Counted from the first letter of the stretch, positions 26,856 through 36,379 are shown. The stretch: DNA of 64,000 bases from Mycobacterium saskatchewanense (GCF_010729105.1 NZ_AP022573.1:4898001-4962000), one strand, 5' to 3'. Program-made: numbers and translations. The notes: generated by a model not told the origin, from the sequence alone.

Positions 26856-28247
26856 GTGAGTGCGGGTGGTTGTGCAGAGATCGATGCGGTGTTCGACGCG
26901 CTCGATGCCGACTTGGACCGTGCTTTGGGGTTGTCGTTTGATGTGTTGGACACCGGTGCGCGGTTGCGGGTGTTGCGCCGGTGTGAGCGGGTGCGTCGGC
27001 GGATCCCGGCGATCGAGCATCCGCTGATCAATGACCTGGCCCGGCAGGCCACCGCTGAAGAGTTGGGCGGCAAGCTGTCTCATGCGATCGCCGAGACGGT
27101 GTTGATCAGCCGCGCCGAAGCCGGCCGGCGCATCAAGGGCGCCGCCGAGTTGGGTGCGCGGCACGGCCTTACCGGGGAGCCGATCGCGCCGGCGCTGTCG
27201 GCGACCGCCGCCGCCCAACGCGCCGGCACGTTGGGGGTCAAGCAGGTCGCGGTGGTCCGCCGGTTGTTTCACACCCTGCCCGCCTCGGTGGACGTCGAGA
27301 CCCGCGAACTGGTGGAAACCCAGCTGGCCGCCCTGGGCGCGCAGTGCGGCCCTGAACACCTGGCGCAGTTCGCCGCCGCGGTGGCCGACCGGCTCAACCC
27401 CGACGGCAGCTACACCGACACCGACCGCGCCCGGCGGCGCGGGCTGACCCTGGGCCCCCAGGGCGCCGACGGCATGTCGCAGCTGCGCGGGCACCTGACC
27501 CCCCAAGCCCGCGCCACCGTGGAGGCGGTGCTGGCCAAACTGGCCGCCCCCGGCATGTGCAACCCCCTCGAGCAGACCCCGTGCGTGGACGGCGCCCCCA
27601 CCCAGCAGGCGAGCGACCGCGACGCCCGCACCGCCGCCCAACGCCACCACGACGGACTGCTCGCGGGCCTGCGCGCGCTACTGGCCTCAGGCAACCTCGG
27701 CCAACACAACGGGCTGCCCGCGGCCATCATCGTCACCACCACCCTGCAGGAGCTCGAAGCCGCCGCCGGCACCGGCCGCACCGGCGGCGGCACCCGGCTA
27801 CCGATCAGCGACCTGATCCGGCTGGCCCGCCACGCCCACCACTACCTGGCCGTCTTCGACCACGCCAAAGCCCTGGCGCTCTACCACACCAAACGGCTGG
27901 CCTCACCCGGCCAACGAATCGTGCTCTACGCCAAAGACCGCGGCTGCACCGCCCCGGGCTGCACCGTGCCCGGCTACTACAGCGAAGTCCACCACATCAC
28001 CGACTACGCACAATGCCAACGCACCGACATCAACGGCCTGACCTTCGCCTGCGGCCCCCACCACCGCCTCCTGCAACCCGGCGGCTGGACCACCCGCACC
28101 ACCCCCCACGGCGACACCCAATGGATCCCCCCACCCCACCAAGAACGCGGCCAACCCCGCACCAACCCCTGCTGGCACCCCGAAAAACTCCTCCACAACG
28201 AGAACGAAGACGAAGAGGACGACGACGGCGAAGAAGACGAAAACTAA
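26856..28247 (+). CDS. DUF222 and HNH endonuclease-domain protein (13E12 repeat family)
   Basis: 463 residues: an N-terminal DUF222 helical domain (about 1-330) and a C-terminal HNH domain (about 350-410) with the zinc/metal pattern CTAPGC...EVHHITDY...CGPHH. The family is abundant in mycobacteria, where related REP13E12 copies serve as phage attachment sites; function of the protein is unknown. The last 17 residues are almost entirely Glu, Asp and Asn. From about 27,600 to the end the coding strand is strikingly C-rich and G-poor. It starts at GTG 26856 and converges on the methyltransferase with a 6-bp gap. Confidence 0.85.
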   Translation: MSAGGCAEIDAVFDALDADLDRALGLSFDVLDTGARLRVLRRCERVRRRIPAIEHPLINDLARQATAEELGGKLSHAIAETVLISRAEAGRRIKGAAELGARHGLTGEPIAPALSATAAAQRAGTLGVKQVAVVRRLFHTLPASVDVETRELVETQLAALGAQCGPEHLAQFAAAVADRLNPDGSYTDTDRARRRGLTLGPQGADGMSQLRGHLTPQARATVEAVLAKLAAPGMCNPLEQTPCVDGAPTQQASDRDARTAAQRHHDGLLAGLRALLASGNLGQHNGLPAAIIVTTTLQELEAAAGTGRTGGGTRLPISDLIRLARHAHHYLAVFDHAKALALYHTKRLASPGQRIVLYAKDRGCTAPGCTVPGYYSEVHHITDYAQCQRTDINGLTFACGPHHRLLQPGGWTTRTTPHGDTQWIPPPHQERGQPRTNPCWHPEKLLHNENEDEEDDDGEEDEN

Positions 28248-28253
28248 AGGCGG

Positions 28254-28988
28254 TCAGGCGGCCAGCGTCGCCCGGATGCAGACGGTGACATAGGGCAGCG
28301 CCAGGCCCGTCGCATTGGCCAGCGCCGGATGGGTGGCCAACAGTTCCCGCACCTGGTCCAGCGTCTTGCTGCGCACCTCGGTCGGCGAGGTGATGCAGTA
28401 ACTGCGCGATGCGACCAAATCGATCAACGCCTGCGGCGTAAGGTAACTCGTCCACTCGACGTGATGGCGTTCGGGCTGCTCGAAGGACGCGGTCAGGTCC
28501 ACGTCGAAGCGGCCCCCATCGCCATCGGAACCGATGATCTGGCCGAGCTCACGCACCCAGCCGAGCCGTTCGTCGCGCGTGTTCCACACCAGCCCAAGCC
28601 GCCCGCCCGGTCGCAGCACGCGAGCCACCTCCGGGATGGCGCGCTCGGGGTCCACCCAATGCCAGGCCTGGGCTACCAGGACGGCGTCAACGCTGTTGTC
28701 CGGCAACGGGATTTCCTCGGCGGTCCCCAGCAGCGCGCTGGTTTCCGGCAGGGACGTGCGCAACACTTCGAGCATGTCGGGGATCGGGTCGACGGCCACG
28801 ACCTCGAGGCCGCGTTCCACCAGTCGGGTGGTCAGCTTTCCGGTGCCCGCTCCGAGGTCGAGCACCTGGCGCGCGCCCCGCGGCAGCAGCCAGTCGATCG
28901 CCTCCGGCGGATAGGACGGGCGGCCCCGCTCGTAGGCGGCGGCCGCCGAGCCGAACGACAGGGAGCGCTCGTGGCTGGAACGCGTCAC
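28254..28988 (-). CDS. SAM-dependent class I methyltransferase
   Basis: 244-residue Methyltransf_11-type enzyme: motif [16 protein letters not shown] near residue 42, acidic motif [28 protein letters not shown] and the post-motif [13 protein letters not shown]. Substrate unknown; very like Rv3342. GTG 28988 overlaps the metX stop (GTGA), so it is translationally coupled to the methionine genes and probably lies under the same SAM-IV riboswitch leader. A SAM-consuming enzyme in a SAM-repressed transcript is noteworthy. Confidence 0.88.
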   Translation of the reverse strand: MTRSSHERSLSFGSAAAAYERGRPSYPPEAIDWLLPRGARQVLDLGAGTGKLTTRLVERGLEVVAVDPIPDMLEVLRTSLPETSALLGTAEEIPLPDNSVDAVLVAQAWHWVDPERAIPEVARVLRPGGRLGLVWNTRDERLGWVRELGQIIGSDGDGGRFDVDLTASFEQPERHHVEWTSYLTPQALIDLVASRSYCITSPTEVRSKTLDQVRELLATHPALANATGLALPYVTVCIRATLAA

Positions 28989-30148
28989 CGCCGGCACGCG
29001 CCTTGGGTCTCGCCTGTGTCCCCGCCCGCGTTGAGGGCCACGTCGAGCGTCTTGCGGATCAAGCCCCCGACGGCATCGGTTTCGACCAGGAAGCCGTCGT
29101 GCCCGCAGATCGACTCGACCACCTGCAGCTCCCCGCAGCCCGGCAACAGCTCGGCCAGTTCGTCCTGCAGCCGCAGCGGATAGAGCCGGTCGGAGGTGAT
29201 GCCGCCCACCACCGCCGGGACCGGGCAGCCGCGCAGCGCCGCCGCCACCCCGCCCCGGCCACGGCCCACGTCGTGGCTGTTCAGCGCCTCGGTGAGCACC
29301 ACATAGCTGCCAGCGTCGAACCGCGCCAGCAGCTTGTTGCCCTGGTGTTCCAGATAGCTCTGCACGGCGTAGCGGCCGCCGCTCGCACGGTCCTCGTCGC
29401 CCTGCGCGGCATTGGCGAACCGGGTGTCGAGCTCGACCTCGCCGCGGTAGGTGAGGTGCGCGAAGCGGCGGGCGATCGCCAGGCCGGCGTCCGGCCTGCG
29501 CCCGGTCTCGTGATAGTCGCCGCCCTGCCAGTTCGGGTCGGCCTTGATGGCAGCGATCTGGGTGGTTTGGGTGCCGATCTGGTCGGCGGTGGCGCGCGCC
29601 CCGACCGCCAGCAGCAGGCCGGCCCGGACTCGATCGGGGTGGCCGACCATCCACTCCAAAGCCCTTGCGCCGCCCATGGATCCGCCGACGACGGCGGCGA
29701 CCCGGTCGATGCCCAGCGCGGACAGCGCCGCGATGTCCGCCTCCACCTGATCGCGCACCGTGATCAGCGGGAACCTTGAGCCCCAGGGCTTTCCGTCGCG
29801 GGCGCGGGAGCTGGGCCCGGTGGAGCCGCGGCAACCCCCCAGCACGTTGGTGGCCACCGCGCACCAGCGGTTGGTGTCGATCGGCGCGCCGGGCCCGGCG
29901 ATCCCGTCCCACCAGCCGGGCGTGGGATGTCCCGGTCCGGCGGGGCCGGTGATGTGCGAGTCGCCGGTGAGTGCATGCAGGACCACCACCACGTTGTCTC
30001 GCGTCGGCGACAGCTCGCCCCAGCGCTGGACGGCGATGCACACGTCGTCGATGACCGCGCCGCTCTCGGTGGTGAGCGAGCCGATGTCGACGAAGCCGAG
30101 TTCCCCCTCGGCGGGCAGCGTTTGGATCGGCACGTCGGAGATCGTCAC
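28985..30148 (-). CDS. metX: Homoserine O-acetyltransferase
   Basis: Transfers acetyl from acetyl-CoA to L-homoserine, the first committed step to methionine. 387 residues of alpha/beta-hydrolase fold with the nucleophile elbow GGSMGGARA (Ser157), oxyanion region [23 protein letters not shown] and the C-terminal HDGFLVE carrying the catalytic His. GTG 30148 begins the conserved TISDVP N terminus; longer upstream frames are shadows of metY. It lies 10 bp after metY. In M. tuberculosis the gene is often called metA. Confidence 0.95.
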   Translation of the reverse strand: MTISDVPIQTLPAEGELGFVDIGSLTTESGAVIDDVCIAVQRWGELSPTRDNVVVVLHALTGDSHITGPAGPGHPTPGWWDGIAGPGAPIDTNRWCAVATNVLGGCRGSTGPSSRARDGKPWGSRFPLITVRDQVEADIAALSALGIDRVAAVVGGSMGGARALEWMVGHPDRVRAGLLLAVGARATADQIGTQTTQIAAIKADPNWQGGDYHETGRRPDAGLAIARRFAHLTYRGEVELDTRFANAAQGDEDRASGGRYAVQSYLEHQGNKLLARFDAGSYVVLTEALNSHDVGRGRGGVAAALRGCPVPAVVGGITSDRLYPLRLQDELAELLPGCGELQVVESICGHDGFLVETDAVGGLIRKTLDVALNAGGDTGETQGACRR

Positions 30149-30158
30149 GTCGGAGCCC

Positions 30159-31511
30159 CTAGAACGCCGCCACGGCCTGCGGGTCGGAAGTCGCCGCGTG
30201 CGTGCGGGCCGCGGCGAAGCCCAGCTCCAGGTCGGCCAGGATGTCGTCGATGCCCTCGAGGCCCACCGCCAGCCGCACCAGCCCTGGGCTGACACCTGTG
30301 GTGAGCTGTTCCTCCGGGCTCAGCTGGGCGTGGGTGGTGGACGCGGGGTGAATCACCAGCGAACGCACGTCCCCGATGTTGGCGACGTGACTGTGCAGCT
30401 TGAGCGCGTTCACGAACGCCTTGCCCGCCTCGACGCCGCCGGCCAGCTCGAACGCCAGCACCGCCCCGCATCCCTTGGGGGCCAGCTTCTTTCCCCGCTC
30501 GTGCCACGGCGAACTCGGCAGCCCGGCGTAGTTGACCGACAGCACGCCGTCATGGCCGGCCAGGAACTCGGCGACCCGCTGCGCGTTGGCGACGTGCCGC
30601 TCCACCCGCAGGCTCAGCGTCTCCAGGCCCTGGGCCACCAGGAACGCGTTGAACGGCGAAGCGGCCGAACCGAGGTCGCGCAGCAGCTGCACCCGCGCCT
30701 TGAGCGCGTAGGCCGGCGGACCCAGTTCGGCGAACACCACGCCGTGGTAGCTCGGGTCGGGCTCGGTGAAGCCCGGGAAGCGGCCCTGCGCCCAGTCGAA
30801 GGTGCCGCCGTCGACGATGACGCCGGCAATCGCGGCGCCGTGCCCGCCCAGGTACTTGGTGGCCGAGTGCACCACGATGTCGGCGCCGTGCTTGAACGGC
30901 TGGATCAGGTACGGCGTGGCGATGGTGTTGTCGACGATCAGCGGCACGCCGTTGGCGTGGGCGACGCCGGACACCCCCGGGATGTCGAGCACGTCGATCT
31001 TCGGGTTGGAGATCGTCTCGGCGAAGAACGCCTTGGTGTTCGGCCGCACCGCGGCCTGCCAGGAGTCCAGGTCGTCGGGATCCTCGACGAAGGTGACCTC
31101 GATGCCGAGCTTCGCCAGCGAGTAGTGGAACAGGTTGTAGGTGCCGCCATAGAGCCGCGGGCTGGAGACGATGTGATCTCCGGCACACGTGAGGTTCAAT
31201 ATGGCGATGGTCTCAGCCGCCTGCCCCGAGCTGAGGAACAGCGCGGCCACCCCGCCCTCCAGCGCGGCGATGCGTTGCTCGACGACGTCGACGGTCGGGT
31301 TGCCGATCCGGGTGTAGATGTTGCCCGGAACCTCCAGCCCGAACAGGGCGGCGGCGTGCGTGGTGTCGTCGAAGACGTACGACGTGGTCTGGTAGATCGG
31401 CAGCGCGCGGGCGTGCGTGGCCGGGTCGGGCTGTTGGCCCGCGTGGATCTGCTTGGTCTCGAAGGACCAGTGCGCCGCCGGGTCCGGATCGGTGGTGTTC
31501 TCGGAGCTCAT
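30159..31511 (-). CDS. metY: O-acetylhomoserine sulfhydrylase (PLP-dependent)
   Basis: Cys/Met-metabolism PLP enzyme, 450 residues, making homocysteine from O-acetylhomoserine and sulfide. Seen: [23 protein letters not shown], the PLP-Lys motif [11 protein letters not shown] and the C-terminal [15 protein letters not shown]. First gene of metY-metX-methyltransferase, with a 5' leader of about 290 nt containing the SAM-IV riboswitch, so expression should fall when SAM is high. Annotated as metC (Rv3340) in M. tuberculosis. Confidence 0.95.
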   Translation of the reverse strand: MSSENTTDPDPAAHWSFETKQIHAGQQPDPATHARALPIYQTTSYVFDDTTHAAALFGLEVPGNIYTRIGNPTVDVVEQRIAALEGGVAALFLSSGQAAETIAILNLTCAGDHIVSSPRLYGGTYNLFHYSLAKLGIEVTFVEDPDDLDSWQAAVRPNTKAFFAETISNPKIDVLDIPGVSGVAHANGVPLIVDNTIATPYLIQPFKHGADIVVHSATKYLGGHGAAIAGVIVDGGTFDWAQGRFPGFTEPDPSYHGVVFAELGPPAYALKARVQLLRDLGSAASPFNAFLVAQGLETLSLRVERHVANAQRVAEFLAGHDGVLSVNYAGLPSSPWHERGKKLAPKGCGAVLAFELAGGVEAGKAFVNALKLHSHVANIGDVRSLVIHPASTTHAQLSPEEQLTTGVSPGLVRLAVGLEGIDDILADLELGFAAARTHAATSDPQAVAAF

Positions 31512-31651
31512 GGATGGTTGCTTTCTGCTGAACGTGCTGCTGAAGGTGCTCTGTGGCGAACAGGGATGTGACCGGGGTCACCGGTTAGCAACGGCACACG
31601 ACTCGGCGCATGGGCGAATCCGAACGGGGTAAATGGAGGCACATCACGTTT

Positions 31652-31667
31652 CCCCTCTGGTCAGGGG
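31652..31667 (-). promoter_or_regulatory. Small hairpin in the metY leader, possible expression platform
   Basis: On the minus strand CCCCTGACCAGAGGGG forms a 5-bp stem with a 6-nt loop, 13 nt after the riboswitch. There is no U-run after it. It is about 140 nt from the metY start, so a direct role in hiding the ribosome binding site is unclear. Confidence 0.35.
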
Positions 31668-31679
31668 TCCGTCATGGCG

Positions 31680-31800
31680 GACCCGCGCTTGCCGTGCAGC
31701 CGGCTACTGGCTACTAGACCTGGTCATCACCCGGGGCACCCCACCGCGGTTGGAGGGTTGCCGGCCAGCAAGCCGGGGCTTGACGCTGGCGCTCATGACC
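31680..31800 (-). ncRNA. SAM-IV riboswitch
   Basis: Reading the minus strand, the segment begins GGTCATGAGCGCCAGCG, continues with AAGCCCCGGCTTGCTGGCCG, then GGCAACCCTCCAACCGCGGT, GGGGTGCCCCGGGTGATGAC and ends GGCAAGCGCGGGTC. These are the conserved blocks of the actinobacterial SAM-IV class in the correct order, including the GGCAACC..CCGCGGTGGGGTGCC core shared with SAM-I and the 3' pseudoknot helix. About 121 nt, matching the M. tuberculosis RNA in the same place. It binds S-adenosylmethionine and should down-regulate metY-metX-methyltransferase. Confidence 0.93.
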
Positions 31801-31811
31801 AATACGAAGAC

Positions 31812-31817
31812 TATCTT
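31812..31817 (-). promoter_or_regulatory. Possible -10 element for the riboswitch transcript
   Basis: Minus-strand TAAGAT fits the mycobacterial TANNNT -10 consensus and would place the transcription start at about 31,804-31,806, just upstream of the first paired base of the SAM-IV element. A TTGGCA upstream is only 14 nt away, shorter than ideal for -35. Confidence 0.35.
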
Positions 31818-31890
31818 ATGGTGCCGACTCCGTGCCAACCCCGATGGCCTTGACCATCGGACGCCGCGCGGGCTTCTTGAGGACCGGCCC

Positions 31891-33102
31891 CTACAGCTGG
31901 TCCAGGTCATCGGCCGCCGGCGTGTCGGGCTTCGATGCGTACAGTTCGTGCAGACGCAGCGCCACCGACAGTTCATCTCGCCGCGACAGGAGTGGCCGCC
32001 CGAGTTTCTCCTCGACCGTACGCAGCCGGTAGCCGACGGTTCGATCGTTGAGCGAGAGCCGGTTAGCGGTTGCCGATGCGTTGTGTCCGGCGTCGAAGTA
32101 GGCGCGAACGGTAGTGCGCAGTTCCTCAGCGCGCTGGTCGTCCTCTGCCAGGAACCCGAGTTCGCGCTGGATGAACTCGCGTGCCAGCGTCGCGTCATGG
32201 CTGGTGAGGGACAGCAGCGCCACGTCGGCGTACTGCAGCGTCCTGGACCCCAGCTGTCGACCGATGCGGTATGCCTCGCGAGCCTCCCGATGGCTGATCC
32301 GGAAACCCTCCAGGCCCTCGCCCACCTCGCCGAACGCGACGAAGGTGGTGCTCGGCACGGCGGCCACCACAGCCTTCTGGGTCGCCACGTCTCGAAGGTT
32401 CTTGCCGCCGATCCACGCCCAGACGGATTGAGTCGGTCCTCGGACGGTGAGGCAGCTCAAACCGCTACGGGCAGCGAGCCGGCGGATCACCCCTTCGGAG
32501 CCCTCTCCAATCGAGATGGCGGCCATGTGCGTATCTGTAAGTCGGTAGGGGAGCTTGCTCTGGTCGATGGGTAGCCCGTCGAGCAAGTCTCTGACCATTT
32601 GCCTTCGCCGACGGTCACTTTCGCGGAAAAGCGACAACCGCTCCCCCTCGTAGACCTCGGTCACCAGGACGATCATCCGGTCGAAGTAGGCAAAAAGGTA
32701 GCGAGAGCTGAGCTTGAGGACCTGCGAACGTACGGTTGACTCGTCGATCGTCTGCTCGGCAACGTCCATGGTGTGCTCCCAGATGACCGAGTGGCCGGTC
32801 CGATACGTCTGGATGAGCGCCTCCAATGAGATGCCCCACTGGGCCACGGCGCGCGTCTCCTCGACCGCAGCTGTGGGGAGCGCCTCTGGGATGACGCGGT
32901 CCGAGGTCATCTGGTCGAGCATCAATCCGAGATGCGCGTAGCAACTCGCGGTATACAGGGTGACAAAGTCGGGATCGTCGGAACTGAAGAAGGCCGGGAT
33001 GTCGACCCTCATTCGCTGGAGCATCTCCTCGACCATCGGGCGGTGGCGGTCGCGCAACCGTACGCGCAACGTCGCCATCCGCTGATCCATCGAGTCTCCC
33101 AC
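31891..33102 (-). CDS. PucR-type transcriptional regulator
   Basis: 403 residues. The N-terminal two thirds is helical and ligand- or partner-sensing (RsbRD-like/GGDEF-like PucR layout); the C terminus is the PucR HTH_30 domain with the helix-turn-helix ASATANRLSLNDRTVGYRL (about 350-370), then GRPLLSRRDELSVALRLHEL. GTG 33102 has GGGAGGAGG upstream; ATG 33090 also has GGGAG at a good distance, so the start is unresolved. It is divergent from the eight-gene catabolic cluster across 313 bp and is probably its controller. PucR proteins often respond to nitrogen compounds or pathway intermediates. Confidence 0.85.
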   Translation of the reverse strand: MGDSMDQRMATLRVRLRDRHRPMVEEMLQRMRVDIPAFFSSDDPDFVTLYTASCYAHLGLMLDQMTSDRVIPEALPTAAVEETRAVAQWGISLEALIQTYRTGHSVIWEHTMDVAEQTIDESTVRSQVLKLSSRYLFAYFDRMIVLVTEVYEGERLSLFRESDRRRRQMVRDLLDGLPIDQSKLPYRLTDTHMAAISIGEGSEGVIRRLAARSGLSCLTVRGPTQSVWAWIGGKNLRDVATQKAVVAAVPSTTFVAFGEVGEGLEGFRISHREAREAYRIGRQLGSRTLQYADVALLSLTSHDATLAREFIQRELGFLAEDDQRAEELRTTVRAYFDAGHNASATANRLSLNDRTVGYRLRTVEEKLGRPLLSRRDELSVALRLHELYASKPDTPAADDLDQL

Positions 33103-33415
33103 TGCCCTCCTCCCGGTCGAACTTCTCGTCGATGGTATTGCCAATGCCCATCGAACCGCCGCGTTTAACAAATGCGTTAACAGTTGATTTCGGTGAGCGT
33201 CATGAAGACGGGCGTTGTTACACAGGCGAACCGGACGGACCTCACGCCTACCGAAGATCGCAAAGACCGGCGTCAAAGTTTGACGGCTTTCGTAATTGTC
33301 GCGACGGCACACCGCGCAGCAAAGTTAGCCGCATGTGCCCACCAAGCGCGACAGGTGTCACGGAATGCCTTGGCGTTCCAACACCTAACCGGCCACGAGT
33401 TGAAGGATCAACGTC
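33103..33415. promoter_or_regulatory. Divergent promoter region of the catabolic cluster
   Basis: 313 bp without a gene, visibly less GC-rich than the flanks. It holds a near-repeat GCGTTTAAC/GCGTTAAC at 33161-33181, a small palindrome ATTGCCAAT at 33137-33145 and the imperfect palindrome listed next. These are candidate operator or promoter elements for the PucR regulator acting in both directions. Confidence 0.5.
33353..33386. promoter_or_regulatory. Imperfect palindrome upstream of the kinase gene, candidate operator
   Basis: Arms AGGTGT...GGAATGCC and GGCGTTCC...ACACCT flank a TT centre, with one mismatch and a 2-nt bulge. It sits 29 bp before the first gene of the cluster. It could be the binding site of the divergent PucR regulator or a leader RNA hairpin. 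Confidence 0.4.
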
Positions 33416-34429
33416 GTGATCCAGTTCTGCGACGATATCAACGTCACTGTGCGGCAGACGATTACCGCGCGGTTGAGTAACTGGCTTCCAGCTGACGGTG
33501 TCGCCGACGTCAAGGTGCGGGCACTCCCGGGTGGCGCCATCAACCGCAATTACCTGGTCGATGTCGGCAACGGTTACGTCCTGCGCCTGGCACCCCCCGC
33601 GCGGTCGAGAGCTCAGATCGGTATCGACATGGCCAATTCGGCCGTCGTTGCGAGAATCGCCGCGGAGGCGGGAGTTGGGCCATCGGTTATCGGTGTGGAT
33701 CAGGAGACCGGCGATTCGTTGATCGAGTTCCTCCCCGGAGTCCTCAGCGCCAGCACCATTCGCGATCTAGACGTCCTGCGTCGGGTCGGCGACACCGTCC
33801 GAAGGCTTCATGAACTGCCGGTAGGGACCGTTCGTCGGGTGTCCGCGTTCGACGAATTCGACGAATGGTTCGGCAATGCCGTCGGGCGGTGCGCGCCGCA
33901 CGCCGAAAAGTACTCGGCATTGCAGAAATCGCTCGAGGCATGCCGCACGGTCCTGGAGAACGTGGAAGGCACCTGCCTCTCACACCGGGATCTCAACCCG
34001 CAGAACTGTATTCAGACCAACGACACGGTCAGGCTGATCGACTGGGACTTCTCCGGCGTGGACAGCCCTTACCTTGACCTCGCGATGCTCGCCACCTACG
34101 CCGAGCTGGACGACGGTCAGTTGGACGTCTTCGTCCGCGCCGCAATACCCGACTTCGAGGCAGAGGACCTGGCGCGGGTGCAACTGATGCGGTTCGTTCA
34201 TGCGTTGCGCGAGTGGGCCTGGTGTCTGAGCGCCAGCGACTTACTCGTCGACCGCACCCATGCCGAAGCGGCTCTGTTGCCCACCACGCAGTCCGGCGTA
34301 GAGACAAACTTCTACGACGGTTACCGCGCGGTCAACTGGCGGTTTGCCGTGGACCTCAGCAGTGATGGCCGGTGGGACATGTGGCTGCACAGTGCGTCGT
34401 CAGCACTCCCGGCACCCGGATTCCGGTGA
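33416..34429 (+). CDS. APH/choline-kinase-family phosphotransferase
   Basis: 337-residue protein-kinase-like small-molecule kinase. Brenner motif LSHRDLNPQNC (catalytic Asp near residue 187) and the metal-binding LIDWDFSGVDSP follow an N-lobe with GGAINRNYLVDV. These resemble choline/ethanolamine or amino-alcohol kinases more than aminoglycoside resistance enzymes; the substrate is unknown. The start is GTG 33416 with AAGGAT upstream. First of eight same-strand genes; it may activate or trap the cluster's substrate. Confidence 0.8.
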   Translation: MIQFCDDINVTVRQTITARLSNWLPADGVADVKVRALPGGAINRNYLVDVGNGYVLRLAPPARSRAQIGIDMANSAVVARIAAEAGVGPSVIGVDQETGDSLIEFLPGVLSASTIRDLDVLRRVGDTVRRLHELPVGTVRRVSAFDEFDEWFGNAVGRCAPHAEKYSALQKSLEACRTVLENVEGTCLSHRDLNPQNCIQTNDTVRLIDWDFSGVDSPYLDLAMLATYAELDDGQLDVFVRAAIPDFEAEDLARVQLMRFVHALREWAWCLSASDLLVDRTHAEAALLPTTQSGVETNFYDGYRAVNWRFAVDLSSDGRWDMWLHSASSALPAPGFR

Positions 34430-34437
34430 GCGAAGGC

Positions 34438-34469
34438 AACAGCGATGAGTGACAACAGCGATGAGTGAA
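34438..34469 (+). repeat. 16-bp tandem duplication at the kinase/cupin junction
   Basis: AACAGCGATGAGTGAC at 34438-34453 is followed directly by AACAGCGATGAGTGAA at 34454-34469, with 15 of 16 bases identical. It lies between the kinase stop and the cupin ribosome binding site and contains two ATGAGTGA units. Confidence 0.85.
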
Positions 34470-34490
34470 AGGAAAGAGGAGCACGGACCA

Positions 34491-34883
34491 ATGGCGGGCA
34501 ACGATTCACGTGAGAACCTGGCAACACTGGCCTATGCGTCGAGCGTCGACGCTCAGCATCTGGTGTCTATGACGCCGGAGGAACTCGGCCTCGTCGACGT
34601 GTGCGGAAACCCCGACATGCTTGTCCACGAGTTGCGTTCGACCAGTGGACCGGGCGGCAGCGTGTGGGCTGCCGTGGTCACAGTCTTTCCGTGTTGCTTC
34701 AATTATGTCTTTGCCGGGAATGAAACCGTTCTCGTTCTCGAGGGAGAAGCCACGGTCGAGGTTGGCGGGACGCAAATCGTCGAATTAGGACCCGGGACCA
34801 TCGCATCCTTCACGAAGGGGACGAAGTCGCGGTGGCGAATTCACAAGAGATTACGCGAATTCGCGGTGCTCACGGACACCTGA
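34491..34883 (+). CDS. Cupin-domain protein (DUF861-like)
   Basis: 130-residue single-domain beta-barrel. VLVLEGEATVEVGGTQIV followed by LGPGTIASFTKGTKSRW is a cupin motif pair in which most metal-binding histidines are replaced, as in DUF861. No signal peptide. The start ATG 34491 has GAGGAG upstream; an alternative at 34461 gives ten extra residues. Members act as small isomerases, hydrolases or binding proteins; in similar oxidase/dehydrogenase clusters the role is undefined. Confidence 0.75.
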   Translation: MAGNDSRENLATLAYASSVDAQHLVSMTPEELGLVDVCGNPDMLVHELRSTSGPGGSVWAAVVTVFPCCFNYVFAGNETVLVLEGEATVEVGGTQIVELGPGTIASFTKGTKSRWRIHKRLREFAVLTDT

Positions 34884-34939
34884 TCACTCGAAAACCCTTG
34901 TATGTCGTATGAATTAAGGCCGCCCCGGAAGGAAGAAGT

Positions 34940-36367
34940 GTGTCAAACGTTGCTGACGTTCGCCCTGTGAAGGACCGTCGCTCCATCGACGGAAAGGTTC
35001 TCTGGCTGGACCCGGAGGCCGGTGCGCCCACTACGTCCGCGGCACCCTCGCTCGCCGGTGATGTGGAGGCGGAGTTCTGCATCGTGGGCGGCGGATTCCT
35101 GGGACTGTGGACCGCGTTGAAGTTGCTCGCGGCCAAGCCGGACGCCGACATCATCCTCCTCGAGGCGAAGACCTGCGGCTGCGGGGCGTCCGGCCGCAAC
35201 GCCGGATTCGCGATGACGATGTGGTCGAAGGCTGCGTCGCTGACCAAACGCGCGACGGTCCAGGACGCCGCCCGTCTGGCACAGGCGAGCGAAACAGCAC
35301 TGACCGAAATCGCCGGGTTTTGCGCCGCTGAGGGCATCGACTGCGGCTTCGACATGTCCGGCTGGTTGTGGACTGCGAACGCGCCCGCACAGGTGGGCTC
35401 CTGGGAGTCGACGGTGAGGGCGGCCGAGTCCCTCGGTGGCAGCCCCTTCGAGCGGGTATCCGCCAAAGACGCTCGTGAGCGCCTGGGCACCGACAATGTA
35501 TTCGGCGCGGTGTTCGAGGAGAAATCCGCGATCGTGGACCCTGGACGGCTGGTGCTCGGGTTGCGCGACGCGGTCGCGCGTCGCGGCGTACGGCTGTTCG
35601 AGAACTCGGCGGTCAAGAGCATCGATCGAGCCGGTCAGGTCGTCACCACCGACGCAGGCTCGGTGCGGTGCCGCCAGCTCATCTTGGCCACGAATGCCTG
35701 GTTGGCGGAGCTGCCGGAGTTGAGGCGCGTGATCGTCCCCGTCTCGGCGGACGCGGTCGCAACCGAGCCTGTGCCGGACTTCTTGGACTGTAACTGGCGC
35801 GCCCGCGAATCCTGGACCAACTCCGGCACTGTCGTGGACTTCGCCAGGCCCACCGGCGACCGGCGAGTGGTGTTCGGCCGAGGGGCGGCTGCCATCGCGT
35901 TCCGCGGTCAGATCGACGACCGCTTCTTCGTGAATCCCCCTCGCACGCTGGAACTCTCGACGGCACTCGTGCAGCAGATACCCCGGCTGTTCGGTGCTGC
36001 GGTGACCCACTCCTGGTCGGGACCGGTAGATCGCACACAGGACGGTCTTCCGATCATCGGCCGACTTCCCGGGTCGCGGGCGCTGTTCTGTGCGGGCTTC
36101 GCCGGCAACGGCGTTGGGCCCTCGGTCGTCTTCGCCCAGATGCTTGCGTCGCTGGCGTTGGGGCTCGACGACGCCTGGGCCGCAAGCAGTTACGTCGGGA
36201 TACCGAAATACCGCTTCCCGCCGGAGCCGGTGCGCTATGTCGGCGCGCTGATGATCCGTGGAGCGGTCCGGCGCCACATGGCCGCCAGCGATCAAGGCCG
36301 GCCGAGCTCACGCCTGACGAAGCGATTGGCCGAACTGGGGCCCACCGGGCTCATGAAGGTGAAGTGA
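34940..36367 (+). CDS. FAD-dependent amine/amino-acid oxidase-like oxidoreductase (DAO family)
   Basis: 475 residues. The Rossmann FAD motif is FCIVGGGFLGLWTAL near residue 46, followed by the ribose-binding EAKTCGCGASGRNAGF; the C terminus has the second FAD motif LFCAGFAGNGVGPSV. Closest type is the gamma-glutamylputrescine oxidase/glycine oxidase group, which oxidise a C-N bond to an aldehyde or keto acid. An aldehyde dehydrogenase is next, which supports amine-to-aldehyde chemistry. The start is GTG 34940 with GGAAGGAAG upstream. Confidence 0.82.
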   Translation: MSNVADVRPVKDRRSIDGKVLWLDPEAGAPTTSAAPSLAGDVEAEFCIVGGGFLGLWTALKLLAAKPDADIILLEAKTCGCGASGRNAGFAMTMWSKAASLTKRATVQDAARLAQASETALTEIAGFCAAEGIDCGFDMSGWLWTANAPAQVGSWESTVRAAESLGGSPFERVSAKDARERLGTDNVFGAVFEEKSAIVDPGRLVLGLRDAVARRGVRLFENSAVKSIDRAGQVVTTDAGSVRCRQLILATNAWLAELPELRRVIVPVSADAVATEPVPDFLDCNWRARESWTNSGTVVDFARPTGDRRVVFGRGAAAIAFRGQIDDRFFVNPPRTLELSTALVQQIPRLFGAAVTHSWSGPVDRTQDGLPIIGRLPGSRALFCAGFAGNGVGPSVVFAQMLASLALGLDDAWAASSYVGIPKYRFPPEPVRYVGALMIRGAVRRHMAASDQGRPSSRLTKRLAELGPTGLMKVK

Positions 36368-36379
36368 TGGTCACGACGC

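Noticed and set aside
26856..28247. Mobile element or prophage integration at the 13E12-type gene
   Set aside because: The ORF is intact with no integrase, terminal repeats or target duplication around it.
28254..30041. 595-codon frame fusing a metX shadow to the methyltransferase
   Set aside because: The methyltransferase starts at GTG 28988 in a GTGA overlap with the metX stop; upstream residues are out-of-frame metX sequence.
33416..34429. Aminoglycoside-resistance phosphotransferase
   Set aside because: The Brenner motif is shared by the whole superfamily; neighbours are catabolic genes, so a metabolic kinase is more likely.
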